In this document: positions 19,879-28,364 of the stretch, piece after piece
Position numbering within the stretch: position 1 is the first letter of the stretch
Layout: every line of letters starts with the position of its first letter
Origin: Arthrobacter bambusae
Lineage (GTDB): Bacteria > Actinomycetota > Actinomycetes > Actinomycetales > Micrococcaceae
DNA: 64,000 nt
Assembly: GCF_030812595.1 (NCBI RefSeq)
Contig: NZ_JAUSSZ010000007.1
Span: 124,001-188,000 of the forward strand
Direction of reading: 5' to 3'
Translations under genes and position numbers: made by a program
Notes under the pieces: generated by a model
Seen by the model: the letters and a program-made list of their open reading frames with translations, nothing else
What the model was told of the DNA's origin: nothing
Databases searched by the model: none

Positions 19879-20232
19879 ATGGACGGATATTTTTACGCTG
19901 TCCTGATTGTGGGCCTGCTGTCCACCGTCATCTGCGTCGTGGCGGGCATCATGAAGAAGACCCCCAACGACGTCACGATCCTGTCCGTCGCCGCCGTCGA
20001 ACTCGTCCTGCTGGTCTATCTGGTGGGATCGATTATCCGCGTCGCGATGGGTGAAAAGATCGCAGGGGAACCCTGGGAATTCTGGGGCTACATCATCACG
20101 GCGCTCATACTCCCCATCGCCGCGGTGTACTGGTCCATCCTGGAGCGGACCCGCTGGAGCAATTTCGTCATGGGCGCCGTGGGCGTCACCGCCTTGGTCA
20201 TGGCGGCCCGCATGAACCAGATCTGGTACTGA
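19879..20232 (+). CDS. Small conserved membrane protein
   Basis: A 117-residue protein with four predicted membrane segments (about 4-24, 33-53, 67-87, 92-110) and a short charged loop (MGEKIAGEPWEF). It begins 2 bases after truB ends and is probably in the same operon. I do not recognise a functional family. It has the size and pattern of integral membrane proteins commonly found between truB and ribF in Arthrobacter relatives. Confidence 0.75.
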   Translation: MDGYFYAVLIVGLLSTVICVVAGIMKKTPNDVTILSVAAVELVLLVYLVGSIIRVAMGEKIAGEPWEFWGYIITALILPIAAVYWSILERTRWSNFVMGAVGVTALVMAARMNQIWY

Positions 20233-20252
20233 CATTGGAAGAAGCACACGAA

Positions 20253-20684
20253 GTGACTGTTGAAACCACCGAGAAAAAGAACCGGGACACGCGCAATACC
20301 GGTCCCGGGAGGCTCCTGATCGCGGTCTACGCGGTGTTCGCGATCTCGGCCACGGCCCGTGCCGGCTACCAGATCCTGACCAAGTTCCCGGATGCTCCCT
20401 TGGCCTACATCCTCTCGGCCTTCGCCGCCGTGGTGTACATCGTGGCCACGGTCTCCCTCGCGAAGCCGGGCCGCACGTGGTTCAAGGTATCCCTCGCGGC
20501 CGTCGTCGTGGAGATGCTGGGTGTAGTGGTGGTTGGGGCAATCAGCCTCTTCGATCCGGTGGCCTTCCCGCACGACACAGTGTGGTCGTCGTTCGGACGC
20601 GGATACGGCTTTGTGCCGTTGATCCTGCCGGTCCTGGGCCTGCTCTGGCTCTACCGTCGGCGCCCGGCACGGATCCCGCACTAG
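20253..20684 (+). CDS. Conserved membrane protein, unknown function
   Basis: A 143-residue protein with four hydrophobic segments (about 22-40, 49-67, 78-100, 116-131) and basic tails at both ends (KKNRD near the start, RRRPARIPH at the end). GTG 20253 is preferred because GGAAGAAG lies 8 bases upstream; TTG 20235 has no ribosome-binding site. It follows the previous membrane gene by 20 bases, so the two small membrane proteins may act together. No function can be assigned. Confidence 0.75.
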   Translation: MTVETTEKKNRDTRNTGPGRLLIAVYAVFAISATARAGYQILTKFPDAPLAYILSAFAAVVYIVATVSLAKPGRTWFKVSLAAVVVEMLGVVVVGAISLFDPVAFPHDTVWSSFGRGYGFVPLILPVLGLLWLYRRRPARIPH

Positions 20685-20801
20685 GAATCGGGCTACCGCA
20701 AACCGGCATGCCAGCCCCGGGGCAGCGGGTAACCTTAGAGAAAATCCGGCGCCGGACCAGGCGCCGGGCATAGTGAATACCAGCAGTAAAAGGCGAGGTT
20801 G

Positions 20802-21785
20802 ATGGTCCACATCTGGAACGATCCCACCGAGGTCCCCGAGGATTTCGGTCCGAGCGTCGTTACCATCGGCAACTTTGACGGTGTCCACCGCGGGCACCAG
20901 CAGGTGCTGACGCAACTATTGCGCACAGCAGGCCAGCATGGCGCGCGGTCCGTCGTCGTGACTTTCGACCCCCACCCGGCCCTGGTCCATCGGCCCGACT
21001 CCGCACCGGAGTTGCTCATGGGACTGCAGGACAAACTCGATGCCCTGGCCGGCACCGGCGTGGACGCTGTCCTCGTCATGAAATACAACCTCGCCCTTGC
21101 CGCCATGACACCGGAGGAATTCGTCGTCAAGGTCCTCCTGGACGGCCTTCATGCGGCACACGTGGTGGTAGGCCACGATCTTCGTTTCGGTGTGGGAAAT
21201 TCCGGCGACGTCGGCACCATGCAGGAGCTCGGCAAGGAATTGGGGTTCGGGGTCCACGTGGTCAATGAGTTCGGCGCGGAAGGCTTTCCAGTACACGACG
21301 ACGGCGGCACGGACCGCCGCTGTTCCTCCACCTGGGTGCGCGAGGCCCTTTCCGAAGGCGACGTCGAGACCGCGGCCGCGGTCCTCGGCCGCCCGCACAG
21401 GATGCGCGGCGAAGTGGTCCACGGCGCTGCACGCGGCCGCGCCCTGGGCTTTCCCACGGCGAACCTGGACCACGGCGCTACGGGTTACGTCCCTGCGGAT
21501 GGAATCTACGCCGGCTGGTTGGTGGACGAATCCGGAACCCGCTGGCCCGCCGCGATTTCGGTGGGTTCCAACCCCACGTTCGACGGCGTCAGCCGCCAGG
21601 TGGAAGCCCACGTGATCGATCGCCCGGAGGAGGCAGTGGAGGACTTCAACCTCTACGGCCAGTCCGTCGTGGTGGAATTTACCGCGCGGCTGCGGGGCAT
21701 GGTCGCGTATCGGGGACCCGAGGCGCTTGTGGAGCAGATGCGCCTGGACGTCGTCCAGGCCCGCGACCTCCTGCTGGACAAGTAG
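20802..21785 (+). CDS. ribF: Bifunctional riboflavin kinase / FAD synthetase
   Basis: A 327-residue protein that converts riboflavin to FMN and FMN to FAD. The N-terminal adenylyltransferase domain has the nucleotide-binding GNFDGVHRGHQQ (about 22-33) and VVTFDPHPALV. The CSSTWVREAL (about 180) joins the C-terminal kinase domain, recognised by GRALGFPTANL and DGIYAGWL. ATG 20802 is used; the TTG one codon earlier is possible. Confidence 0.95.
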   Translation: MVHIWNDPTEVPEDFGPSVVTIGNFDGVHRGHQQVLTQLLRTAGQHGARSVVVTFDPHPALVHRPDSAPELLMGLQDKLDALAGTGVDAVLVMKYNLALAAMTPEEFVVKVLLDGLHAAHVVVGHDLRFGVGNSGDVGTMQELGKELGFGVHVVNEFGAEGFPVHDDGGTDRRCSSTWVREALSEGDVETAAAVLGRPHRMRGEVVHGAARGRALGFPTANLDHGATGYVPADGIYAGWLVDESGTRWPAAISVGSNPTFDGVSRQVEAHVIDRPEEAVEDFNLYGQSVVVEFTARLRGMVAYRGPEALVEQMRLDVVQARDLLLDK

Positions 21786-21800
21786 CGGCGGGAGCGGGCC

Positions 21801-22655
21801 GTGAGCGTTGAGAAGAACACCCGTCCACTCGACGAAGGCATCGTCAGGGATTTCAGCTCACGCATGAGCTACGGCTCCTACCTCCAGCTGCCCTTGCTGC
21901 TCAGCGCCCAGCAACCTGTCAGCAGGCCCGAGCACCATGACGAGCTTTTGTTCATCATCCAGCACCAAACTACCGAGCTGTGGCTGAAGCTTGTCCTGCA
22001 CGAGCTCCGCAGTGCGGCCGCCTGGCTGCGCCAAGACGATCTTGGATCCGCGCTCAAGGGCATCGCACGGGTCAAGCACATCCAGAAGACCCTCACCGAG
22101 CAATGGTCGGTGCTCGCCACGCTCACCCCTACGGAGTACTCCCAGTTCCGCGGCTTCCTGGGCAATGCCTCCGGGTTCCAGTCGGCCCAGTACCGGGCGG
22201 TCGAGTTCATCCTCGGCAACAAGAACGCCAGGATGCTGCCGGTGTTCGAATCGGATCCGGAGTCCAGGTCCATGCTCGAGGAGCTCTTGAACGCCCCGAG
22301 TATCTACGACGAATTCCTGGCCTACCTGGACCGGCACGGCTATGAGGTTCCGCGGTCCGTCCTGGACCGGGATGTCACGCAGGCCCACGAGTTCGCCCCG
22401 GCGCTCTTGCCCCTTTTCAAGCACATCTACGAACACGCCGCAGACAATTGGGCGGCCTACGAAGCTTGCGAGGAACTGGTGGACCTGGAAGACAACTTCC
22501 AATTGTGGCGCTTCCGGCACCTCCGCACCGTCCAGCGAACCATCGGCATGAAGACGGGAACCGGCGGCTCGAGCGGAGTGTCCTTCCTGCAGAAGGCGCT
22601 TGACCTGACGTTCTTCCCGGAACTTTTCGCGGTCCGGACCGAGATCGGGCAGTGA
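21801..22655 (+). CDS. kynA: Tryptophan 2,3-dioxygenase
   Basis: A 284-residue haem dioxygenase that opens the indole ring of L-tryptophan to N-formylkynurenine. The substrate region YGSYLQLPLLLSAQ (about 25-39), the HHDELLFIIQHQTTELW block (about 45-62) with the active-site His, and the proximal haem ligand in WRFRHLRTVQRTIG (about 235-248) are present. GTG 21801. It follows ribF by 15 bases. No kynureninase or kynurenine formamidase gene is nearby, so later steps must be encoded elsewhere. Confidence 0.93.
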   Translation: MSVEKNTRPLDEGIVRDFSSRMSYGSYLQLPLLLSAQQPVSRPEHHDELLFIIQHQTTELWLKLVLHELRSAAAWLRQDDLGSALKGIARVKHIQKTLTEQWSVLATLTPTEYSQFRGFLGNASGFQSAQYRAVEFILGNKNARMLPVFESDPESRSMLEELLNAPSIYDEFLAYLDRHGYEVPRSVLDRDVTQAHEFAPALLPLFKHIYEHAADNWAAYEACEELVDLEDNFQLWRFRHLRTVQRTIGMKTGTGGSSGVSFLQKALDLTFFPELFAVRTEIGQ

Positions 22656-22852
22656 CCGGCGCCTGGCTTTGATCAGCTTTGATCAGGGTCACACGGCAGC
22701 TTTCGACAACATCGCCGGGCTGCCGGTAAACTGAGGGATGGATCCGGCTGCAGTCCGTGGCGGCTGGACCTGTTTTGTGTGCGGTCATCGGCACGAACAA
22801 CCCGGCAGCGAGGCGCTGAATCGGGACGCACGGCACAACTCTAGGAGTTCAT

Positions 22853-23122
22853 GTGGCACTTGAAGCCGCTGTTAAGCAGTCCATCATCGAGGCATACGCA
22901 ACGTCCAAGGGCGACACTGGTTCGCCGGAGGTCCAGATTGCAGTCCTGACTCAGAGGATCAAGGATCTGACTGAGCACATGAAGGAGCACAAGCACGACT
23001 TCCACACCCAGCGCGGTCTGCTGGCCATGGTTGGTCGTCGCAAGCGCATGCTGGGCTACCTCAAGAAGACTGACATTGCCCGCTACCGTGCGCTCATCGA
23101 GCGCCTCGGCCTGCGCCGCTAG
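22853..23122 (+). CDS. rpsO: 30S ribosomal protein S15
   Basis: An 89-residue primary 16S-binding protein of the small subunit. GTG 22853 follows TAGGAG. The family signature [20 protein letters not shown] (about 38-57) and the basic C-terminus [21 protein letters not shown] are fully conserved. The 197 bases upstream hold its promoter and leader; a TAAACT at 22727-22732 could be the -10 element. A strong terminator follows. Confidence 0.97.
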   Translation: MALEAAVKQSIIEAYATSKGDTGSPEVQIAVLTQRIKDLTEHMKEHKHDFHTQRGLLAMVGRRKRMLGYLKKTDIARYRALIERLGLRR

Positions 23123-23132
23123 TTTGACTTCG

Positions 23133-23167
23133 GGCGGCCCGATCCTCCGCGGACCGGGCCGCCTTTT
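23133..23167 (+). terminator. Intrinsic terminator of rpsO
   Basis: GGCGGCCCG (23133-23141) pairs perfectly with CGGGCCGCC (23155-23163) and is followed by TTTT. It separates rpsO from the pnp leader. Confidence 0.88.
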
Positions 23168-23203
23168 CTCCATAACTAAATCCAACACTTATCAGGAGCC
23201 CAA

Positions 23204-23338
23204 CCGCATCGCGCATTCGCGGTCCTCGGTAGTGATCCCCGGGAGCAGCCTTCGGTGACGAAGGCGCGGCCCGTGGGTCTCGATCGATGACCGGGTGTCG
23301 TACAGGCCAGGAACAGACGCTGGCCTGGGTCGATGCGG
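23204..23338 (+). ncRNA. Structured pnp leader, probable Actino-pnp RNA motif
   Basis: The 5' untranslated region of pnp can fold into a closed multi-branch structure: outer stem CCGCATCG (23204-23211) with CGATGCGG (23331-23338), a hairpin CCTTCG-gtga-CGAAGG (23249-23264), and a hairpin CAGGCCAG-N9-CTGGCCTG (23303-23327). A further possible stem pairs GGTCCTC (23221-23227) with GAGGAC (23340-23345). Position, host group and compensatory look agree with the published Actino-pnp motif found upstream of actinobacterial PNPase genes. I have not matched it against the covariance model. Confidence 0.65.
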
Positions 23339-23376
23339 GAGGACTTCCGCTAAACAAGAAACGGAGGTGACTCTCA

Positions 23377-25641
23377 ATGGAGGGTCCCGAAATCCAGTTC
23401 TCAGAAGCCATCATCGACAACGGCCGCTTCGGCAAGCGTGTTATCCGCTTCGAAACCGGCCGCCTCGCCAAGCAGGCAGCCGGTGCCGCGATGGTCTACA
23501 TCGACGAAGACACCGCACTGCTGTCCGCAACCACCGCCGGCAAGTCCCCGCGTGAAGGCTTCGACTTCTTCCCGCTGACCGTCGACGTCGAAGAGCGCAT
23601 GTACGCCGCCGGCCGCATCCCGGGCTCGTTCTTCCGCCGTGAAGGCCGCCCGTCCACCGAAGCCATCCTGGCTTGCCGCCTCATGGACCGCCCGCTGCGC
23701 CCCGCGTTCGTCAAGGGCCTGCGCAACGAGGTCCAGATCGTCGTCACCGTCCTGGCGATCAACCCGGACGAGCTCTACGACGTCGTGGCCATCAACGCCT
23801 CGTCCATGTCCACCCAGCTTTCCGGCCTTCCGTTCTCCGGCCCGATCGGTGGCGTCCGCGTTGCCCTCATCGCCGACGAACAGGGCACCGAATGGGTTGC
23901 CTTCCCGAAGCACTCCCAGCTTGAGAACGCCGTCTTCAACATGGTTGTCGCAGGCCGTGTTGTGTCGGGTTCCGACGGGGACGACGTCGCCATCATGATG
24001 GTCGAAGCCGAAGCCACGGACAACTCCTGGAACCTCATCAAGGAACAAGGCGCCACCGCTCCTACCGAAGAGGTCGTTTCTCAAGGCCTCGAGGCTGCCA
24101 AGCCGTTCATCAAGGCCCTGTGCGACGCCCAGGCAGACCTGGCCGCCCGCGCTGCAAAGCCGACCGTTGAGTTCCCGGTCTTCCTGGACTACGAGGACGA
24201 CGTTTACGCCGCAGTGGAGTCCGCAGCCGCCGAGAAGCTTGCCGCTGTCTTCCAGATCGCCGACAAGCAGGAGCGCGACAACGCTTCCGACGAGCTCAAG
24301 GACGAAGTCCTTGGCGCCCTCGCCGGCCAGTTCGAAGGCCGTGAGAAGGAACTCTCCGCAGCATTCCGTTCGGTGACCAAGCAGGTTGTGCGCCAGCGCA
24401 TCCTCAAGGACCAGATCCGCATCGATGGCCGTGGCCTGACTGACATCCGCCAGCTGACGGCCGAGGTAGAGGTCCTGCCCCGCGTTCACGGTTCCGCCAT
24501 CTTCGAGCGCGGCGAAACCCAGATCATGGGTGTCACCACGCTGAACATGCTCAAGATGGAACAGCAGATCGACTCGCTGTCTCCTGTGACGCGCAAGCGC
24601 TACATGCACAACTACAACTTCCCGCCGTACTCCACCGGCGAGACCGGCCGCGTCGGTTCCCCGAAGCGCCGCGAAATCGGCCACGGCGCACTCGCCGAGC
24701 GCGCCCTGGTTCCGGTGCTGCCGTCCCGCGAGGAATTCCCGTACGCCATCCGCCAGGTTTCCGAAGCCCTCGGATCCAACGGTTCGACGTCCATGGGTTC
24801 CGTTTGCGCCTCCACGCTTTCGCTGCTCAATGCAGGTGTTCCGCTGAAGGCCGCTGTTGCCGGCATCGCCATGGGCCTGGTTTCCGACCAGGTTGACGGC
24901 CAGACCCGCTACGCTGCCCTGACCGACATCCTCGGCGCCGAAGACGCATTCGGCGACATGGACTTCAAGGTCGCCGGTACCTCCGAGTTCGTCACGGCCA
25001 TCCAGCTGGACACCAAGCTCGACGGCATCCCCGCCTCGGTCCTGGCCGCAGCCCTGAAGCAGGCACGCGAAGCCCGCCTGCACATCCTGGATGTCATCAA
25101 CGCCGCCATCGACACCCCGGACGAGCTCTCCGAGTTCGCACCGCGCGTGATCGCCGTCAACATCCCGGTTGACAAGATCGGCGAGGTCATCGGCCCCAAG
25201 GGCAAGATGATCAACCAGATCCAGGAAGACACCGGCGCCGACATCTCCATCGAGGACGACGGCACCGTCTACATCGGCGCTACCAACGGTCCGTCTGCGG
25301 AAGCAGCCCGCGCCGCGATCAACGCCATCGCCAACCCGCAGGTCCCGGAAATCGGTGAGCGTTACCTGGGTACGGTCGTCAAGACCACTACCTTCGGCGC
25401 GTTCGTTTCCCTGACCCCGGGCAAGGACGGCCTGCTGCACATCTCCGAGCTGCGCAAGCTGGCCAGCGGCAAGCGCGTGGACAACGTCGAGGACGTGGTC
25501 TCCGTGGGCCAGAAGATCCAGGTCGAGATCACCAAGATCGACGACCGCGGCAAGCTCTCCCTCTCCCCGGTTGTGGCCGAGGAAGAAGGCGCTGCCTCCG
25601 AGGAAGCTTCCGCCGAGGCGGCCGAAGTTTCCGCCGAGTAG
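23377..25641 (+). CDS. pnp: Polyribonucleotide nucleotidyltransferase (PNPase)
   Basis: A 754-residue phosphorolytic 3'-5' exoribonuclease. ATG 23377 follows ACGGAGGTGA. Two RNase PH domains (about 20-150 and 355-570) flank a helical domain. The second contains the catalytic region [23 protein letters not shown] (given in pieces: [14 protein letters not shown]) and [18 protein letters not shown]. The KH domain (about 595-655) has [17 protein letters not shown], and an S1 domain (about 665-735) is followed by an acidic Glu/Ala tail. The leader likely regulates it (see 23204-23338). Confidence 0.97.
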   Translation: MEGPEIQFSEAIIDNGRFGKRVIRFETGRLAKQAAGAAMVYIDEDTALLSATTAGKSPREGFDFFPLTVDVEERMYAAGRIPGSFFRREGRPSTEAILACRLMDRPLRPAFVKGLRNEVQIVVTVLAINPDELYDVVAINASSMSTQLSGLPFSGPIGGVRVALIADEQGTEWVAFPKHSQLENAVFNMVVAGRVVSGSDGDDVAIMMVEAEATDNSWNLIKEQGATAPTEEVVSQGLEAAKPFIKALCDAQADLAARAAKPTVEFPVFLDYEDDVYAAVESAAAEKLAAVFQIADKQERDNASDELKDEVLGALAGQFEGREKELSAAFRSVTKQVVRQRILKDQIRIDGRGLTDIRQLTAEVEVLPRVHGSAIFERGETQIMGVTTLNMLKMEQQIDSLSPVTRKRYMHNYNFPPYSTGETGRVGSPKRREIGHGALAERALVPVLPSREEFPYAIRQVSEALGSNGSTSMGSVCASTLSLLNAGVPLKAAVAGIAMGLVSDQVDGQTRYAALTDILGAEDAFGDMDFKVAGTSEFVTAIQLDTKLDGIPASVLAAALKQAREARLHILDVINAAIDTPDELSEFAPRVIAVNIPVDKIGEVIGPKGKMINQIQEDTGADISIEDDGTVYIGATNGPSAEAARAAINAIANPQVPEIGERYLGTVVKTTTFGAFVSLTPGKDGLLHISELRKLASGKRVDNVEDVVSVGQKIQVEITKIDDRGKLSLSPVVAEEEGAASEEASAEAAEVSAE

Positions 25642-25657
25642 CCTGAACCGGCAATCA

Positions 25658-25700
25658 CGGGCAGGACCGGTGGACATGTCCACCGGTCCTGCCCGGTTTT
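25658..25700 (+). terminator. Intrinsic terminator of pnp
   Basis: A 38-bp uninterrupted dyad (25658-25695, centre at ACATGT 25674-25679, arms including GGGCAGGACCGGTGG) is followed by GTTTT. It has almost no loop and can work in both directions as a very strong hairpin. Confidence 0.88.
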
Positions 25701-25803
25701 AACAACGGTGTGCTAATTGGGCTCCCGCCCAAGCGGCGATGCGCCCGCTGATACGATTGCAGCCAGATTTGGCACCATGTTTCCCCAGAACTGAAAGGTC
25801 TTG

Positions 25804-27147
25804 ATGACTGTCGTACCCCTCCCATTGGCGCAGACCGTGCCCGGCGGCGAACTGATCCATGGTGCCGAAGGCGGCTCCGAAGTCCGGCGTTCAGTGCTTC
25901 CGGGAGGTGTTCGGGTGCTCACCGAGGCCATGCCAGGGCAACGTTCGGCAACCATCGGATTCTGGGTGGGGGTCGGCTCGCGCGACGAGGCAGACGGCCA
26001 GCACGGCTCAACCCACTTCCTCGAGCATCTCTTGTTCAAGGGCACCAAGAGGCGCACAGCCCTGGAAATCGCTTCTGCTTTCGACGAGGTCGGAGGTGAA
26101 TCGAATGCGGCCACCGCGAAGGAAAGCACGTGCTACTTTGCGCGCGTGCTTGACACGGACCTCCCCATGGCCATCGACGTCATTGCCGACATGATCACCG
26201 GCGCCGTGCTGGATCCTGCCGAGCTTGAGCAGGAACGCGACGTGATCCTCGAGGAAATCGCCATGGACAGCGATGATCCCACCGACGTCGCACATGAAAA
26301 CTTCGTGGCCGCCGTACTCGGCGTGCATCCGCTCGGACGCCCCATCGGCGGCACCCCTGCCGCCATCAAGGCCGTGTCGCGCGATTCCGTGTGGGCACAT
26401 TACCAGCGCTACTACCGGCCGGACGAAATCGTCATCACCGCCGCCGGCGGCCTGGACCACGACGTCGTCTGCCGCCTCGTGCTCGATGCCTTGCGGACGG
26501 CCGGGTGGGAGCTGAAAGACACCGCTGCCCCCGTTGAACGCCGCTCCACCGCGCAGGCGGATATCACCGGCACCGCGGGGCTGCATGTGATCAAGCGCCC
26601 CGTGGAACAGGCAAACATCATCATGGGCTGCCCTTCGATCGTGGCTACCGACGATCGGCGCTTCGTGATGAGCGTCCTGAACGCGGTCCTTGGCGGCGGT
26701 ATGTCCTCCCGCCTCTTCCAGGAGATCCGCGAAAAGCGGGGACTCGTCTACTCCACCTATTCCTTTGCTTCCGCCTATGCGGACGCAGGCTATTTCGGCA
26801 TGTACGCGGGCTGCACGCCGTCGAAGGTCAAGCAGGTCCTGGAACTCCTGGGCGCCGAGCTGGACAAGCTCGCTGCCGACGGAATCACGGACGAGGAACT
26901 GCGGAAGGCCGTCGGCCAGTTGTGCGGCGGAATCGTCCTTGCCCTTGAAGACACTGGTTCCCGGATGTCCCGCCTTGGCCGCGCCGAACTCGTCTCCGGC
27001 GAATTCCAGGACATCGACGAAACGCTGGACCGTATCAAGGCCGTCACGGCCGAACAGGTCCAGGAACTCGCCCGAGTGCTCGCCGCAGCCCCCCGCACCG
27101 TGACCGTCGTCGGGCCCTTCGAAGAAACCGAGACCTTCGGCCTCTAG
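25804..27147 (+). CDS. M16-family zinc metallopeptidase (mitochondrial processing peptidase-like)
   Basis: A 447-residue inverzincin. The zinc motif HxxEH is present as STHFLEHLLFKGT (about residue 77) with the downstream Glu in EQERDVILEEIAMDSDD. The second half has the conserved inactive subdomain with LGGGMSSRLFQEIREKRGLVYS (about 297-318). Such proteins follow pnp in many Gram-positive bacteria. It probably processes peptides in the cytoplasm; the substrate is unknown. ATG 25804 is used; TTG one codon earlier is possible. Confidence 0.92.
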   Translation: MTVVPLPLAQTVPGGELIHGAEGGSEVRRSVLPGGVRVLTEAMPGQRSATIGFWVGVGSRDEADGQHGSTHFLEHLLFKGTKRRTALEIASAFDEVGGESNAATAKESTCYFARVLDTDLPMAIDVIADMITGAVLDPAELEQERDVILEEIAMDSDDPTDVAHENFVAAVLGVHPLGRPIGGTPAAIKAVSRDSVWAHYQRYYRPDEIVITAAGGLDHDVVCRLVLDALRTAGWELKDTAAPVERRSTAQADITGTAGLHVIKRPVEQANIIMGCPSIVATDDRRFVMSVLNAVLGGGMSSRLFQEIREKRGLVYSTYSFASAYADAGYFGMYAGCTPSKVKQVLELLGAELDKLAADGITDEELRKAVGQLCGGIVLALEDTGSRMSRLGRAELVSGEFQDIDETLDRIKAVTAEQVQELARVLAAAPRTVTVVGPFEETETFGL

Positions 27148-27562
27148 GGGACATGCCCCCCGTTGGAGCGTAGGAGTGGGCATAACCCTGATATGTCCAC
27201 CCCTGGCTTGGAGCAGGGAGCATGTCCGGTGGGGGAGCTGGATGCGGCGAGGGGACATGCCCCCCGTTGGAGCGCAGGAGTGGGCATAACCCTGATATGT
27301 CCATCCCTGGCTTGGAGCAGGGAGCATGTCCGGTGGTGCAGCTGGATGCGGTCAGGGGACATGCCCCTCGTTGGAGCGTAGGAGTGGGCATAACCCTGAT
27401 ATGTCCATCCCTGGCTTGGAAGAGGGCGCATGTCCGGTGGTGCAGCTGGATGCGGCCAGGGGACATGCCCCTCGTTGGAGCGTAGGAGTGGGCATAACCC
27501 TGATATGTCCATCCCTGCCTTCAAAGAGGGGGCATGTCCCGGGGGAGGCTGGACGCGCCTGC
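27147..27562. repeat. Four tandem copies of a 104-bp non-coding repeat
   Basis: Unit starts (GGGGACATGCCCC) fall at 27147, 27251, 27355 and 27459, exactly 104 bases apart. Units 1-3 differ at few positions; unit 4 is degenerate at its end (to about 27562). Each unit contains GGACATG at its left end, ATATGTCC in the middle and GCATGTCC near the right end, so related half-sites occur in both orientations. The length is not a multiple of three, so the short open frames crossing the units shift frame and are not genes. Lies between the M16 peptidase gene and 27612. Confidence 0.92.
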
Positions 27563-27611
27563 CCAAGGGGAACATGATGGTGGGTATCCATCGTCCCGCG
27601 CAGGAGTCGCC

Positions 27612-28073
27612 ATGAACGAGCCATTTAAGAGTCATGCAAACACCGCGCTGGAGGCGTTCCTGGGGCATTGGCGGGGGAGTACAGAGCTCGCGGCCTCGCC
27701 TTGGGGACCTGCCCGGACCGCCGAGGCCGAGGTGACTTTTTCCCGCGCTGCGGGAGGCTACGCCTTGGTGCAGAGCTACCGGCACATTGAGCCCGACGGC
27801 ACCCATTTCGAGGGGCACGGCGTCTTTACAGTTGATCCGGACCACGGGGAGACGTTGTGGTATTACGTGGACAGCATGGGCCGGCCACCGGAAGCCCCGG
27901 CCCGGGGGTATTGGCAAGACGGCACTTTGAGGCTTGAGCGGCGCAGCCCCCGCGGGACCGCGAGACACACTTTCAATGTGGACGGCGGGGTGCTGACCCA
28001 CATGGCGGAACTCAGGCTCGGAGATGCTCAGACATTCAGCCCGTTCATGATCTCCGTCTGCAGGCGCGTCTGA
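27612..28073 (+). CDS. DUF1579-like protein
   Basis: A 153-residue soluble protein. ATG 27612 follows CAGGAG; a longer frame begins inside the repeat block and is rejected. Landmarks are LEAFLGHWRGSTELAASPWGP near the start and VQSYRHIEPDGTHFEGHGVFTVD, YYVDSMG and [19 protein letters not shown] further on. This is the pattern of DUF1579 and related lipocalin-like/heme-binding beta-barrel proteins. Function is unknown. Confidence 0.75.
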   Translation: MNEPFKSHANTALEAFLGHWRGSTELAASPWGPARTAEAEVTFSRAAGGYALVQSYRHIEPDGTHFEGHGVFTVDPDHGETLWYYVDSMGRPPEAPARGYWQDGTLRLERRSPRGTARHTFNVDGGVLTHMAELRLGDAQTFSPFMISVCRRV

Positions 28074-28093
28074 GCGTACATGGCCGCTTCGGC

Positions 28094-28360
28094 TTAGCCC
28101 CCGGCAAACGGCGGGAGGACGTCTACCACGTCGTTCTCGTCAAGAGCGGCCGAGCGGTCGCGGACTGCTACCTCGTTGCGCAGGAAACTGCTGCGGGAGA
28201 TGATCCGGGCCAAGGGCGGCGTGCCGGCCGGTGGTTCCGGACGTTCGACGGCGAGCACAGCCGCGATCAGTCCGTCCAGGCCGGTTCCTTCCGGAAGGTC
28301 GTGGTGTTCCTCTTCGACGCCCGCCGCGGCGCGCGCGGCAGCGAAGTATCTTACGAGCAA
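28094..28360 (-). CDS. moaD: MoaD/ThiS-family sulfur carrier (molybdopterin synthase small subunit)
   Basis: An 88-residue ubiquitin-like protein ending in the required Gly-Gly (DVLPPFAGG), which is thiocarboxylated to deliver sulfur to the molybdopterin precursor. The start is TTG 28360: GGAGG in the last codons of moaA sits at the right distance, and the two genes are 4 bases apart. Its partner moaE is at 35492 in the same cofactor cluster. Confidence 0.88.
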   Translation of the reverse strand: MLVRYFAAARAAAGVEEEHHDLPEGTGLDGLIAAVLAVERPEPPAGTPPLARIISRSSFLRNEVAVRDRSAALDENDVVDVLPPFAGG

Positions 28361-28364
28361 ACTT

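Noticed and set aside
23401..25683. A 760-codon leftward frame antisense to pnp
   Set aside because: Exact antisense of a highly conserved gene; glycine/aspartate/valine-rich product typical of shadow frames.
27163..27615. Several short forward and reverse frames in the 104-bp repeat block
   Set aside because: They only reflect the repeat; the period of 104 is not divisible by three and no ribosome-binding sites are consistent.
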